Shown in pieces: positions 7,886 through 16,181 of a DNA stretch of 64,000 nt (within the stretch, counting starts at the first letter, position 1; the number at the start of each line of letters is the position of its first letter). A program made the position numbers and the translations under genes. Source of the DNA: Ruegeria sp. HKCCA6707 (GTDB taxonomy: Bacteria > Pseudomonadota > Alphaproteobacteria > Rhodobacterales > Rhodobacteraceae). Below the pieces are notes generated by a model, which saw only the letters and a list, made by a program, of their open reading frames with translations, made no database searches and had not been told where the DNA came from. The stretch is from positions 310,001-374,000 of the forward strand of contig NZ_WQEG01000004.1 in the NCBI RefSeq assembly GCF_013033515.1. The letters are read 5' to 3'.

Positions 7886-8569
7886 ATGAATGACCCTAAA
7901 CCCCTTGCTTTGGTGGCCGGTGCCGGCGCTGGCCTTGGCCAATCTCTCCTGACCCGCTTTCAGTCTGCCGGTATGGAGCCGGTCGGGCTGGGCCGCACGA
8001 GACCCGAAGGCACCGTTGGCACGTTCCATCAGGTTGATCTGTCAGATCCTGACAGCGTGTCGCCGATAATAGCTAAACTGATCGCCATCCATGGCCCACC
8101 CAAGATCGTTGTGCACAACACCGCTGAACTGGTTATTGCCCCCTTCACCGGAACAACACTGGAAGACTATCAGCGCACGTGGGCTTCGATGGTTCAATCC
8201 CTTGTGGTCCTCGGGCAATCGGTGCTGCAGCCGATGGTGCGGGGTGGTGGAGGCACCTTTATCGTCTCGGGCGCAACGGCATCACTGCGCGGTGGCGCGA
8301 GGTTTTCGGCTTTTGCCTCGGCGAAATTTGCCTTGCGCGGTCTGACCCAATCGCTGGCGCGGGAATACCAGCCTTCCGGGATACATGTGGCGCATGTCAT
8401 TCTGGACGGTATCATCGATACGCCGAGATCCCGCGAATTGCACAGTCTGGATCCGTCAAAGATGATGAAACCCGACGCGATTGCAGAAGCTTATTGGCAA
8501 TTGGCACAACAGCCCGCGTCAACCTGGACCCATGAGTTGGATCTGCGCCCGGCCACAGAGGGTTTCTGA
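7886..8569 (+). CDS. SDR-family protein with Phe in place of the catalytic Tyr
   Basis: A 227-residue short-chain dehydrogenase/reductase-like protein starting 3 bp after the cupin gene. The nucleotide-binding glycine motif GAGAGLG is present near the N-terminus and the conserved Ser is visible in IVSGATAS. At the YxxxK position the sequence reads FASAK: the lysine is kept but the proton-donating tyrosine is Phe. The surrounding segment (FSAFASAKFALRGL, then GIHVAHVILDG) is one I associate with a subgroup of SDR proteins that share this substitution, so it is not likely to be a random mutation. The protein may bind NAD(P) and a ligand without classical SDR chemistry, or use another acid. Its operon suggests action on the substrate or product of the amine oxidase. 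Confidence 0.8.
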   Translation: MNDPKPLALVAGAGAGLGQSLLTRFQSAGMEPVGLGRTRPEGTVGTFHQVDLSDPDSVSPIIAKLIAIHGPPKIVVHNTAELVIAPFTGTTLEDYQRTWASMVQSLVVLGQSVLQPMVRGGGGTFIVSGATASLRGGARFSAFASAKFALRGLTQSLAREYQPSGIHVAHVILDGIIDTPRSRELHSLDPSKMMKPDAIAEAYWQLAQQPASTWTHELDLRPATEGF

Positions 8570-8572
8570 GCA

Positions 8573-9649
8573 ATGCAGACCGAAACGCTCATCATCGGCG
8601 CAGGGCTTTCAGGCCTGTCACTCGCGACGCAACTGGCCCAAAGTGGCCGCGACTTTCTATTGGTCGAAGCCCGCGACAGGATTGGGGGCCGCATACTGAC
8701 CGAGCATTCAGGGGCCGGTTATTTTGATCTGGGCCCCTCATGGTTCTGGCCCGGACAGCCCCGGATCGCGGCGCTGATCAGCCAGTTGGGGCTGGAGCGT
8801 TTCGATCAATACAGCATCGGAGCGCTCAGCTTTGAGGATGAGCAGGGCCGCGTGGAGCGTGGCAGAGGCTTTGCCTCGATGGAGGGCTCGTATCGGGTCG
8901 AAGGTGGGTTGGCTGCCGTGACAAACGGATTGGCGGCACAGCTCAAGCCGGATCGGCTTATGCTGTCGACACCCATTGTCGGCCTGACGCGTACACCGAA
9001 CGCGATCGTCGCTACCGGTAATGCAGGACAAGAGATCAAGGCAAAGCAAGTCGTGTTGGCCTTGCCACCACGGGTCGCAAGCCGGATCACGTTTTCGCCT
9101 GTGCTGCCGCAAGCTACCCAGGCTGCGATGACAGGCATTGCCACTTGGATGGCGGGTCAGGCCAAGGCTTTTGCGGTCTACAAAACTCCGTTCTGGCGAG
9201 AGAAAGGGCTTTCGGGCGACGCAATGAGCCGCTGCGGACCGATGGTGGAAATTCACGATGCCTCACCTGCAGAAGGTGGACCCTATGCTTTGTTTGGCTT
9301 CATCGGCGTCCCGCCGCAAGCCCGGCAAGACGCGCCAAGTCTGCACCAGGCTCTGCAAGATCAGTTGATCCGACTGTTTGGGCCCAAAGCCGCGGACCCT
9401 ATTTCGCTATTTGTCAAAGACTGGGCGTTTGACCGGTATACGGCGATTGAAACCGATCAGCGACCATTGACTGCGCATCCGGCCTATGGGTTGCCACAAG
9501 CCATGTCGGGCCTTTGGGATAACGCTCTGATCTTTGCCGGCACCGAAGTTGCCACGCAATTCGGAGGCTACGTGGAAGGCGCCCTCGAAGCCGCAGAAAA
9601 CGCCATGGCCCGGATCGAAAGGAAAACCCCTGCCCGACAAGAGCTCTGA
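8573..9649 (+). CDS. FAD-dependent amine oxidase (flavin monoamine oxidase family)
   Basis: A 358-residue flavoprotein. The N-terminal dinucleotide motif is IIGAGLSGLSLA with the downstream glutamate in VEARDRIGGR, the standard FAD site of the amine oxidase family. The segment YFDLGPSWFWPGQPRI is also typical. The C-terminal FAD-contacting part is seen as LIFAGTEVATQFGGYVEGA. It would oxidise a primary or secondary amine to the imine with release of H2O2, or desaturate a related substrate. It begins 3 bp after the SDR gene, and its 3' end overlaps the probable beginning of the TetR gene. No signal peptide is seen, so it is cytoplasmic. The length is shorter than plant or animal MAOs (about 450-520) but normal for bacterial members. 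Confidence 0.85.
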   Translation: MQTETLIIGAGLSGLSLATQLAQSGRDFLLVEARDRIGGRILTEHSGAGYFDLGPSWFWPGQPRIAALISQLGLERFDQYSIGALSFEDEQGRVERGRGFASMEGSYRVEGGLAAVTNGLAAQLKPDRLMLSTPIVGLTRTPNAIVATGNAGQEIKAKQVVLALPPRVASRITFSPVLPQATQAAMTGIATWMAGQAKAFAVYKTPFWREKGLSGDAMSRCGPMVEIHDASPAEGGPYALFGFIGVPPQARQDAPSLHQALQDQLIRLFGPKAADPISLFVKDWAFDRYTAIETDQRPLTAHPAYGLPQAMSGLWDNALIFAGTEVATQFGGYVEGALEAAENAMARIERKTPARQEL

Positions 9650-10205
9650 TACCAAAACGGCGCTGCTGGATGTGGCCGAGCTTGCTGTGCGGTCGCGAGG
9701 GTTTGATGGATTCAGCTATGCTGATCTGGCGCAAGTCGTTGGGATTCGCAAAGCTTCGATCCACTATCATTTCCCGACCAAGGCGGATCTGACAGCGGCC
9801 TTGGTCGAACGCTACCACAATGCGCTCGACCAAGAGTGCCACCGGATCGAAACTCAGCACAAAACTGGGCGCGACCGGTTGCAGGCCATGATCCAGCTTT
9901 ATCGAGACGCGTTGAATGATGGCACGACCTTATGCCTGTGTGTGTCGCTGATCAGCAGCCGCGAAAGCCTCTCCATTGGCGTGATCGAAAAAATCAAAGC
10001 TTTCCGCGCAATGATGGTCGCCCGATTTGCTGAAGTCTTCCGGCAATGCCAACAAGAAAATTCGATCCGCGACGTGTCAGATCCCGTGGCCGAGGCCCGC
10101 GCCGCCCTTGCCCTGCTGGAAGGGGCGCATTTGTCGGCGCGCGCTGAAAACAACGTTGACGCTTTCGATCGTGCATTGTGGATATTGACGTCCCGTTTGC
10201 GGTAA
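9630..10205 (+). CDS. TetR-family transcriptional repressor
   Basis: A TetR regulator of about 191 residues. The DNA-binding helix-turn-helix is read in GFDGFSYADLAQVVGIRKASIHYHFPTKADL (recognition helix IRKASIHYHF). The C-terminal ligand domain is variable. The start is uncertain: no ATG is available. A CTG at 9630 follows AAAGGA at good spacing and begins just before the conserved domain; TTG codons at 9534 and 9549 lie deeper inside the amine-oxidase gene and have poor ribosome sites. It overlaps the amine oxidase gene by about 20 bp, so it is translated with the operon. The palindrome at 7145-7160 is the likely operator. The ligand is probably the amine or a product of this pathway. Confidence 0.8.
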   Translation: MPDKSSDTKTALLDVAELAVRSRGFDGFSYADLAQVVGIRKASIHYHFPTKADLTAALVERYHNALDQECHRIETQHKTGRDRLQAMIQLYRDALNDGTTLCLCVSLISSRESLSIGVIEKIKAFRAMMVARFAEVFRQCQQENSIRDVSDPVAEARAALALLEGAHLSARAENNVDAFDRALWILTSRLR

Positions 10206-10351
10206 AGCTGCTGCTCGCAAAGGCGTGGCTGCGGTCTGACAACAAGCTGTCTGCCGGAAGCCTTTGCCCCGCCCATGAGGATTGACGCATCGACGGATAA
10301 TCTAAATCGTGACAGAGTTACGCATACTTGGAGCCCGAAAAGGAATGCGGT

Positions 10352-11002
10352 TTGTCGGATACAGAAATGTCAAAACGAAAAGCCATCATCGCGCATTGCA
10401 GGGCACTGAACAGCAGCGGGCTTAATCAGGGAACAAGCGGTAATATCAGTATCAGACACCAGGATGGGATGCTGATCTCGCCGACCAGTCGCCCCTATGA
10501 CAGTTTGCAACCCGAAGACATCGCCTTTGTTGATCAGAACGGCAAAGCCACAGGCAAATTTGCCCCGTCAAGTGAATGGCATTTCCACCTCGACATTCTG
10601 CTGCAGCGTCCGGATGTAAACGCTGTTGTTCACGCGCATCCGACCTATTGCACCACTTTGGCAATTATGGGCAAAGAAATCCCACCAATTCACTATATGA
10701 TTGCAGCGTTTGGCGGCGCGACCATTCGATGCGCTCCGTATGAGATCTATGGCACCGCTGCCCTGTCGAAGGTCGCGGTAGCGGCGCTTGAAGGGCGTAA
10801 AGGATGCCTGCTGGCACATCACGGCATGATCACTGTGGGTCAGTCGATCGAACAAGCCTTTTGGTTGGCCGGAGAGTTAGAGGCCCTAGCGCGCCAATAT
10901 CACGGCTGCCTTGTTCTGGGCGAGCCGCCCCTGCTGAGCGATGCGCAGATCGAAGAGGTTCTTGAGAAAATCAGTGGATACGGTCAAAACCACAGTAGCT
11001 GA
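10352..11002 (+). CDS. Class II aldolase/adducin-family protein (fuculose-phosphate aldolase-like)
   Basis: A zinc-dependent aldolase-fold protein of about 216 residues. Landmarks are GTSGNISIR (phosphate loop region), SSEWHFHLDI with the catalytic acid, and the zinc ligands HAHPTY and HHGMITVG. Such enzymes cleave or form C-C bonds in hydroxy-keto compounds, often phosphorylated sugars, and some act on 3-keto acids. The start is probably the TTG at 10352, which follows AAGGA at 7 bp; an ATG at 10367 is the alternative and a TTG at 10328 is less likely. It lies 146 bp after the TetR gene on the same strand, so it may be in the same transcript or have its own promoter. The substrate is unknown. 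Confidence 0.83.
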   Translation: MSDTEMSKRKAIIAHCRALNSSGLNQGTSGNISIRHQDGMLISPTSRPYDSLQPEDIAFVDQNGKATGKFAPSSEWHFHLDILLQRPDVNAVVHAHPTYCTTLAIMGKEIPPIHYMIAAFGGATIRCAPYEIYGTAALSKVAVAALEGRKGCLLAHHGMITVGQSIEQAFWLAGELEALARQYHGCLVLGEPPLLSDAQIEEVLEKISGYGQNHSS

Positions 11003-11124
11003 CACCGTATTCTTCGCACATTGAACACATCACATCTTTGAATGTGCATCGCGAAAAACCTGGCTTTTTCGCGCGGATCGTTCAGCATTCTGAACAAACG
11101 AATTGAAAGATCGCGAAACCCAAC

Positions 11125-12084
11125 ATGCTTGACCTACTCAGCGATATCCTCACGCGGCTGTCCATGCGTGGCACCTTGTATTTCCGAACGTCCTTCAGCA
11201 AACCCTGGGGTGTGGCCGTGCCCCAGCATCAAAACGTGGCGCGATTTCACTATGCACATCGGGGTTCATGTCTGGTCGCGGTCGCTGGGCTGGAAGAACC
11301 GGCATCTGTCGAACAGGGAGACCTGATCATCATACCCCATGGCGCGCCGCATGAGCTGTATTGCGGTCACAAGCCCGAGGAAACCATCCTGCCGCTTGAG
11401 ACAGTATTAGAAGAATCTGGCTATGACGGATCGGGGGTGCTGGTATATGGCGGGAACGATCAACCGCTGAGCGAAACGCAATTGATCTGCGGGCATTTCT
11501 CGTTCAACGCGCAGTCGCGCCACATTCTGTTCGAGCGTTTGCCGCCGCTGGTGCATATCAAAAACTATGGCGAGTCTGCTGGCAAATGGATGGATGCGAC
11601 GTTGCGGGTAATAGGCGACGAGGCCGGAGCGCACCGGATGGGTGGCGATCTGATTGCATTGAAGATGTCAGAGGCGATCCTGGCCCAAGCCATTCGCAGT
11701 TTTCTTGAAAGCGACCTGGCTGAGGATTGGAAATTGGCCGGGTTTTCGGACAAGAACCTTGCTCAGGCCTTGGACGCATTTCATCAGAATCCACATCGCG
11801 CATGGACTGTTGAAACGCTGGCAAGTTCGGCAGGGATGTCGCGCACCAGTTTTGCAGTGGCCTTCCAGAAGAAAATGGCCATGACACCCATGGACTATGT
11901 GACAAGCTGGCGTATGGAGCTTGCCAAACAGGCGCTGTTGGATCCTCTGAATACTGTCGCCGATGTAGCAGAGTCCGTAGGATACGCATCAGATTCCGCC
12001 TTCGCGCGCGTATTCAAGAAAGAAACCGGTTTTACCCCTGCAGGGTTCAAACGCCTCGAAAACGCAAACCGTGCAACAGTTTGA
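11125..12084 (+). CDS. AraC-family regulator with N-terminal cupin
   Basis: A 319-residue activator or repressor. Residues about 10-190 form a cupin-like ligand domain of the type found in AraC-family proteins (the stretch GTLYFRTSFSKPWGVAVPQ and a PHGAPHELYCG segment). The C-terminal AraC DNA-binding domain carries two helix-turn-helix units: WTVETLASSAGMSRTSFAVA and VADVAESVGYASDSAFARVF, ending in GFTPAGFKR. It is 122 bp downstream of the class II aldolase gene and 104 bp before the small membrane-protein gene. Cupin-AraC proteins of this type often control oxidoreductase or aldehyde-related genes; the target here could be the neighbouring membrane protein gene or the upstream operon. Confidence 0.87.
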   Translation: MLDLLSDILTRLSMRGTLYFRTSFSKPWGVAVPQHQNVARFHYAHRGSCLVAVAGLEEPASVEQGDLIIIPHGAPHELYCGHKPEETILPLETVLEESGYDGSGVLVYGGNDQPLSETQLICGHFSFNAQSRHILFERLPPLVHIKNYGESAGKWMDATLRVIGDEAGAHRMGGDLIALKMSEAILAQAIRSFLESDLAEDWKLAGFSDKNLAQALDAFHQNPHRAWTVETLASSAGMSRTSFAVAFQKKMAMTPMDYVTSWRMELAKQALLDPLNTVADVAESVGYASDSAFARVFKKETGFTPAGFKRLENANRATV

Positions 12085-12188
12085 ACGTTCTGCGCGAAAA
12101 AACGAACGGGCGGACATTCATAGATCGAAACTAGCCCCGTATTTCTTAGTTATCGGCAATATTGACCGGATTGAGAAAGGAAAACACG

Positions 12189-12554
12189 ATGCCTCGTTTC
12201 GTTACCAAAACCATTCACGCATATCTCGACTATCCTGTTGCTTTGAGCTTGGTTGCCATGCCCTTTCTGTTTGGGCTGGGCGCCTCAAACCCGCTAGCTT
12301 TTTGGCTATCTGTTATCACAGGTGTCGCCGCTTTTGTGCTGACGGTGTTGACCGATCATCACCTGGGTATGATCCGGGTGCTGCCGTATAAACTCCACCT
12401 AGCGGTCGATGGATTGGTCGGTGCTGTCTTTGTCCTTGCTCCGTTCGTGCTGGGCTTTGCCGGTCTCGACATGTGGTATTATGTCATTCTGGGCGTTACG
12501 GTCCTGCTTGTAGTCGGCTTGCATCAACCGGATGAAACAGGCGCGGCCGCCTAA
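12189..12554 (+). CDS. Small four-helix inner-membrane protein (SPW-repeat-like)
   Basis: A 121-residue hydrophobic protein with about four predicted transmembrane segments (near residues 10-28, 34-52, 64-84 and 90-108). It has the two-fold repeat look of SPW-type small membrane proteins, each half being a pair of helices after a short polar stretch. The ATG at 12189 follows AAAGGA with 7-bp spacing; a TTG-initiated longer form from 12162 is unlikely. It ends 62 bp before a convergent ABC ATPase gene, with a hairpin between. The function is unknown; the assignment to a family is tentative. Confidence 0.65.
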   Translation: MPRFVTKTIHAYLDYPVALSLVAMPFLFGLGASNPLAFWLSVITGVAAFVLTVLTDHHLGMIRVLPYKLHLAVDGLVGAVFVLAPFVLGFAGLDMWYYVILGVTVLLVVGLHQPDETGAAA

Positions 12555-12561
12555 ACGACAC

Positions 12562-12590
12562 GGGGGACCGGGCGTTCTACGCGGCCCCCC
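12562..12590. terminator. GC-rich hairpin between convergent genes
   Basis: Arms GGGGGACCG and CGGCCCCCC pair with one mismatch around an 11-nt loop. It lies in the 62-bp gap between the membrane-protein gene (plus) and the ABC ATPase gene (minus), so it can serve both directions. Confidence 0.5.
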
Positions 12591-12616
12591 GATAATCTTC
12601 GCAATTGACGGGTGGA

Positions 12617-14305
12617 TCAGGCCAGCTGTTTCAATCGCGGCATCAAATCCAGTAGTTCTTGAGTGTAGGGATGCTGAGGTGCGTTAAAGAGCTTGTCTGT
12701 CTCCTGAACCTCGACCAGCTTTCCTTGCCGCATAACACCTACACGGTCGCACATTTGGCGCACAACCGGTAGATCGTGACTGATGAACAACATGGTCAGG
12801 CCAAGGTGGTCTTGCAGGTCCTTGAGGATGTTCAGGATCTGCGCCTGAATCGAAACGTCAAGCGCGCTGGTCGGCTCATCGCAGATCAAGAACCTGGGCT
12901 GTGTCGCCAGCGCCCGAGCGATACAAATCCGCTGGCGCTGGCCGCCTGAGAACTCATGCGGGTATTTTCGCCAGGCATCTTTGGCCAACCCGACCCAATC
13001 CAGCAGTTCACGCACACGGGGGCCGATATCGGCTTTGGGTAAGATCTTGTGGTGATGAATGGGTTCGGCGACCAGATCACCGACCTTCATGCGCGGGTTG
13101 AGGCTTGAGAAAGGATCCTGAAAGATCATCTGGATTTGACGACGGTACCCTTGCAAAGCATCGGCCCCCATGGCCGTAACATCCTCACCGTCAAAGATCA
13201 CACGGCCACCGTCCACGGGGTAAAGCGTGCCGATCATACGAGCCACGGTTGATTTGCCCGACCCACTTTCGCCGACAAGTCCAAAAACTTCGCCATCTCG
13301 GATGTCAAAGCTGACCTGATCCACCGCGGTGAAATACTGCCTGTGCGACGGAAGAATCGCACCCTTTTGCAAAAAGGTTTTGGTGATGTTTTCAACCTCA
13401 ACCAACTTGCCGGATTTGGACAGATCGGTTTTGGTCCAATGGGCTGCCAGATCGTCGATCTTGAACGTGCTGACACGGTCGCCATAGCTGACCATGGGAA
13501 ACCGCTCGACCTTGGTATGGGGCCGTGGCACCGCAGCGATCAGCGATTTGGTATAGTCATGTGTGGGCGCGCCCAGGATCTGATCCGTTGTGCCGCTTTC
13601 GACCACATGGCCGGAATACATGACCGTCACCGTATCAGTGGTATCTGCAATGACGCCCATGTCATGGGTCACAAGAATGACACCCACCTGACGTTCCTTG
13701 GCCAGTTCCTTGATCAGATCCAGCACTTGCGCCTGAACCGACACGTCCAGAGCGGTTGTGGGTTCGTCCGCGATCAGCACGCTGGGCTCGGTGCACAAGG
13801 CCAGCGCGATCACCACCCGCTGACGCATCCCGCCGGAAAACTGATGGGGATATTGGTTGAACCGCTCTGCCGGGTCTGGGATCGAGACCCGATCGAGCAG
13901 CGCAATTGCGCGCTTTTTGGCTTCGGACGCTGACAGGCCCAGATGCAGCTGGATCGTCTCAACCAATTGCTCACCCACCGTGAAAAGCGGGTTGAGCGAG
14001 GTCAGCGGGTCCTGAAAGATCATACCGATCTCTTTGCCCCGGATCCGGCGTTTGTCTTCGGCGTCCAGCGCGTCGATGCGGCGACTGTTCAGCCACACCT
14101 CACCCTCGGACACATGCGCCGGAGGGTCCAGCAGCCCGATCACCGCGTTGCCGGTCATCGATTTACCTGCCCCGCTTTCGCCCACAACGCCCCGGATCTC
14201 ACCGGGATGCAGGTCATAGGTCACATGTTCGACCGGTTTGAAAACGCCGTGGCGCGTGGGGATTTCTACCGTCAGGTTGCGGATCGAAAGAACGGGGTCG
14301 GTCAT
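12617..14305 (-). CDS. ABC transporter ATPase, fused DppD-DppF type
   Basis: A 562-residue protein with two complete ATPase domains in tandem. The first half has Walker A GESGAGKSMTG and signature FSGGMRQRV; the second has Walker A GESGSGKSTV and signature FSGGQRQRI. Each domain carries the dipeptide/oligopeptide-type C-terminal extension (AAVPRPH after the first, HPYTQELLDLMP after the second). Most peptide importers use two separate ATPase genes; fused versions are common in Rhodobacterales. It overlaps the permease gene by 4 bp and ends the operon of two binding proteins and two permeases (12617-19367). It supplies energy for import of a peptide-like or other oligopeptide-family substrate. 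Confidence 0.92.
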   Translation of the reverse strand: MTDPVLSIRNLTVEIPTRHGVFKPVEHVTYDLHPGEIRGVVGESGAGKSMTGNAVIGLLDPPAHVSEGEVWLNSRRIDALDAEDKRRIRGKEIGMIFQDPLTSLNPLFTVGEQLVETIQLHLGLSASEAKKRAIALLDRVSIPDPAERFNQYPHQFSGGMRQRVVIALALCTEPSVLIADEPTTALDVSVQAQVLDLIKELAKERQVGVILVTHDMGVIADTTDTVTVMYSGHVVESGTTDQILGAPTHDYTKSLIAAVPRPHTKVERFPMVSYGDRVSTFKIDDLAAHWTKTDLSKSGKLVEVENITKTFLQKGAILPSHRQYFTAVDQVSFDIRDGEVFGLVGESGSGKSTVARMIGTLYPVDGGRVIFDGEDVTAMGADALQGYRRQIQMIFQDPFSSLNPRMKVGDLVAEPIHHHKILPKADIGPRVRELLDWVGLAKDAWRKYPHEFSGGQRQRICIARALATQPRFLICDEPTSALDVSIQAQILNILKDLQDHLGLTMLFISHDLPVVRQMCDRVGVMRQGKLVEVQETDKLFNAPQHPYTQELLDLMPRLKQLA

Positions 14306-15216
14306 TTCAGCCTCGGGTTCAGAACATCACGCAGCCAGTCGCCCAGCAGGTTCACACTCAGCGCCAGCGCCAGCAAGGTGCAGGCCGGGAAGAACAAGAT
14401 CCACCATTCGCCCGAGAACAGGAACCCCTGCCCGATGCGAATGAGCGTCCCCAGCGAGGGCTGTGTCGGCGGTGCGCCTACGCCCAGAAAGCTGAGCGTG
14501 GCCTCGGCGATAATCGCAAGCGCCAGCGAGATAGTGGCGATCACCAAAACCGGTGACAGCACATTGGGCAGGATATGGCGCAGCATGATGGTCAACGGGC
14601 TTTGCCCGATGATGCGCGCGGCGGCGACATAGTCTTTGTTCTTTTCAACCAAAGTGGCCCCGCGCACGACCCGCGCAAACTGCACCCAATCTGACAGGCC
14701 AATGGCCAGGATCAGCACCCAGATGGCCATCTGGTCACGGTATTCCACCGGGGTCACGCCCTTGGCGATCCCAAAGATCAGCATGGCCAGCAGGATCGAA
14801 GGGAACGTCAGCTGCACATCCGCGGTACGCATGATGATCGTCTCGGTCCAGCCGCCGAAATAGCCTGACAACAGGCCCAGGATGATGCCCAGCACCATGG
14901 CAAACAGGACAGCGGCAACACCCACAAAAAGCGATATCCGCATCCCGTAGAGGATCGTCGAAAACACATCCCGCCCCTGATCGTCGGTGCCCATCAAAAA
15001 GCTTTCACCGGTGAAGGCGTTGGGCTGCATCGGCGGTGTAAAACCGTTCATCAGGTTCAGGCTGGACGGGTCGAACGGGTTTGTCGGTGCAATCAGTGGT
15101 GCTAGGACCGTCGCAAGGATCAACAACGATGCAACCGCAGCCGACACCATGGCCACGGGCGAGCGGCGAAACGCGTAGAACTGATCGCTGTCCAGAATAG
15201 TTTGCAGACGGCTCAT
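14302..15216 (-). CDS. ABC transporter permease, DppC type
   Basis: A 304-residue inner-membrane permease with about six membrane segments. It has the DppC-type N-terminal cytoplasmic and first-helix region, followed by FLMGTDDQGRDVFSTILYG, the hallmark of this subunit, and the EAA loop around AAARIIGQSPLTIMLRHILP. The start at 15216 overlaps the stop of the upstream permease by 4 bp (ATGA); a longer frame from 15375 would run inside that gene and is rejected. It partners with the DppB-type permease and the fused ATPase. Confidence 0.92.
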   Translation of the reverse strand: MSRLQTILDSDQFYAFRRSPVAMVSAAVASLLILATVLAPLIAPTNPFDPSSLNLMNGFTPPMQPNAFTGESFLMGTDDQGRDVFSTILYGMRISLFVGVAAVLFAMVLGIILGLLSGYFGGWTETIIMRTADVQLTFPSILLAMLIFGIAKGVTPVEYRDQMAIWVLILAIGLSDWVQFARVVRGATLVEKNKDYVAAARIIGQSPLTIMLRHILPNVLSPVLVIATISLALAIIAEATLSFLGVGAPPTQPSLGTLIRIGQGFLFSGEWWILFFPACTLLALALSVNLLGDWLRDVLNPRLK

Positions 15217-16181
15217 GCGCTGACCCTCAGACGCGGATCGATAAAGGCATAAAGAATGTCGACCGCAAGGTTGATGGTGACGAAGATGACCGAGATCATC
15301 ATCAGATAGGCGGCCATGACCGGGATATCGACGAACTGGATTGCGTTGATGAACAAGAGGCCAAGACCCGGCCACTGGAACACCGTTTCGGTGATGATAG
15401 CAAAGGCGATTATCGCCCCCAATTGCAGGCCGATTATTGTGATGACAGGCACCATCGTGTTTTTCAAGGCATGGCGAAAGTTGATGGTCCGATCGCTTAG
15501 GCCCCTTGCACGGGCAAAACGAACATAGTCCTGTCTCAATACCTCGAGCATTTCGGATCGCACCAGACGCATGATCAGAGTCATCTGATAGAGGCCAAGC
15601 GTGATTGCCGGCAGGATCAGCGCCTTAAGACCGCTGGCCGTCAGCAGCCCAGTATTCCACCAGCCCAAATCCACAACCTCGCCGCGCCCGAAGCTGGGCA
15701 GCCAGCCCAGTTCGACCGAGAACACGTAGATCAGCAAAATTCCGATTAGGAAGGTGGGCAGAGACACCCCGATCAGCGATGCCGACATGATGAAGTTCGC
15801 TGCAAACCCGTCGCGCTTGATGGCGGTGAACACACCCAGCGCAATCCCTAAGACAACCGCAAAGATGGCCGAGACCAATGCCAGTTCCAGCGTCGCCGGA
15901 GCACGTTCGGCTAGGATTTCGGCAACGGGGCGGCCTTGGCGAAAGCTGACCCCAAAATTGCCTTGCACCGCTTCTTGCAAAAACTTGACGTATTGCACGG
16001 GAAACGGTTGATCCAGACCAAGCTGTGCGCGCAAACGCTCTACATCTTCCATGGTCCGTTCCTGCCCCAGCATGTTGTCGATCGGATCACCGACAAACCG
16101 GAACATGGAAAAGGCGACAAGGCCCACGACAAAAAGTACCAGCGCCGACTGGGCAATGCGCCTGACGATGTATGACAGCAT
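15213..16181 (-). CDS. ABC transporter permease, DppB type
   Basis: A 322-residue membrane protein with about six transmembrane segments. The N-terminal VRRIAQSALVLFVVGLVAFS helix and the large periplasmic loop after it are typical of DppB. The EAA motif region is visible as VRFARARGLSDRTINFRHAL. It begins directly after the stop of the second binding-protein gene (no gap) and overlaps the DppC-type gene by 4 bp. Together they form the transmembrane channel of the importer. Confidence 0.92.
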   Translation of the reverse strand: MLSYIVRRIAQSALVLFVVGLVAFSMFRFVGDPIDNMLGQERTMEDVERLRAQLGLDQPFPVQYVKFLQEAVQGNFGVSFRQGRPVAEILAERAPATLELALVSAIFAVVLGIALGVFTAIKRDGFAANFIMSASLIGVSLPTFLIGILLIYVFSVELGWLPSFGRGEVVDLGWWNTGLLTASGLKALILPAITLGLYQMTLIMRLVRSEMLEVLRQDYVRFARARGLSDRTINFRHALKNTMVPVITIIGLQLGAIIAFAIITETVFQWPGLGLLFINAIQFVDIPVMAAYLMMISVIFVTINLAVDILYAFIDPRLRVSA

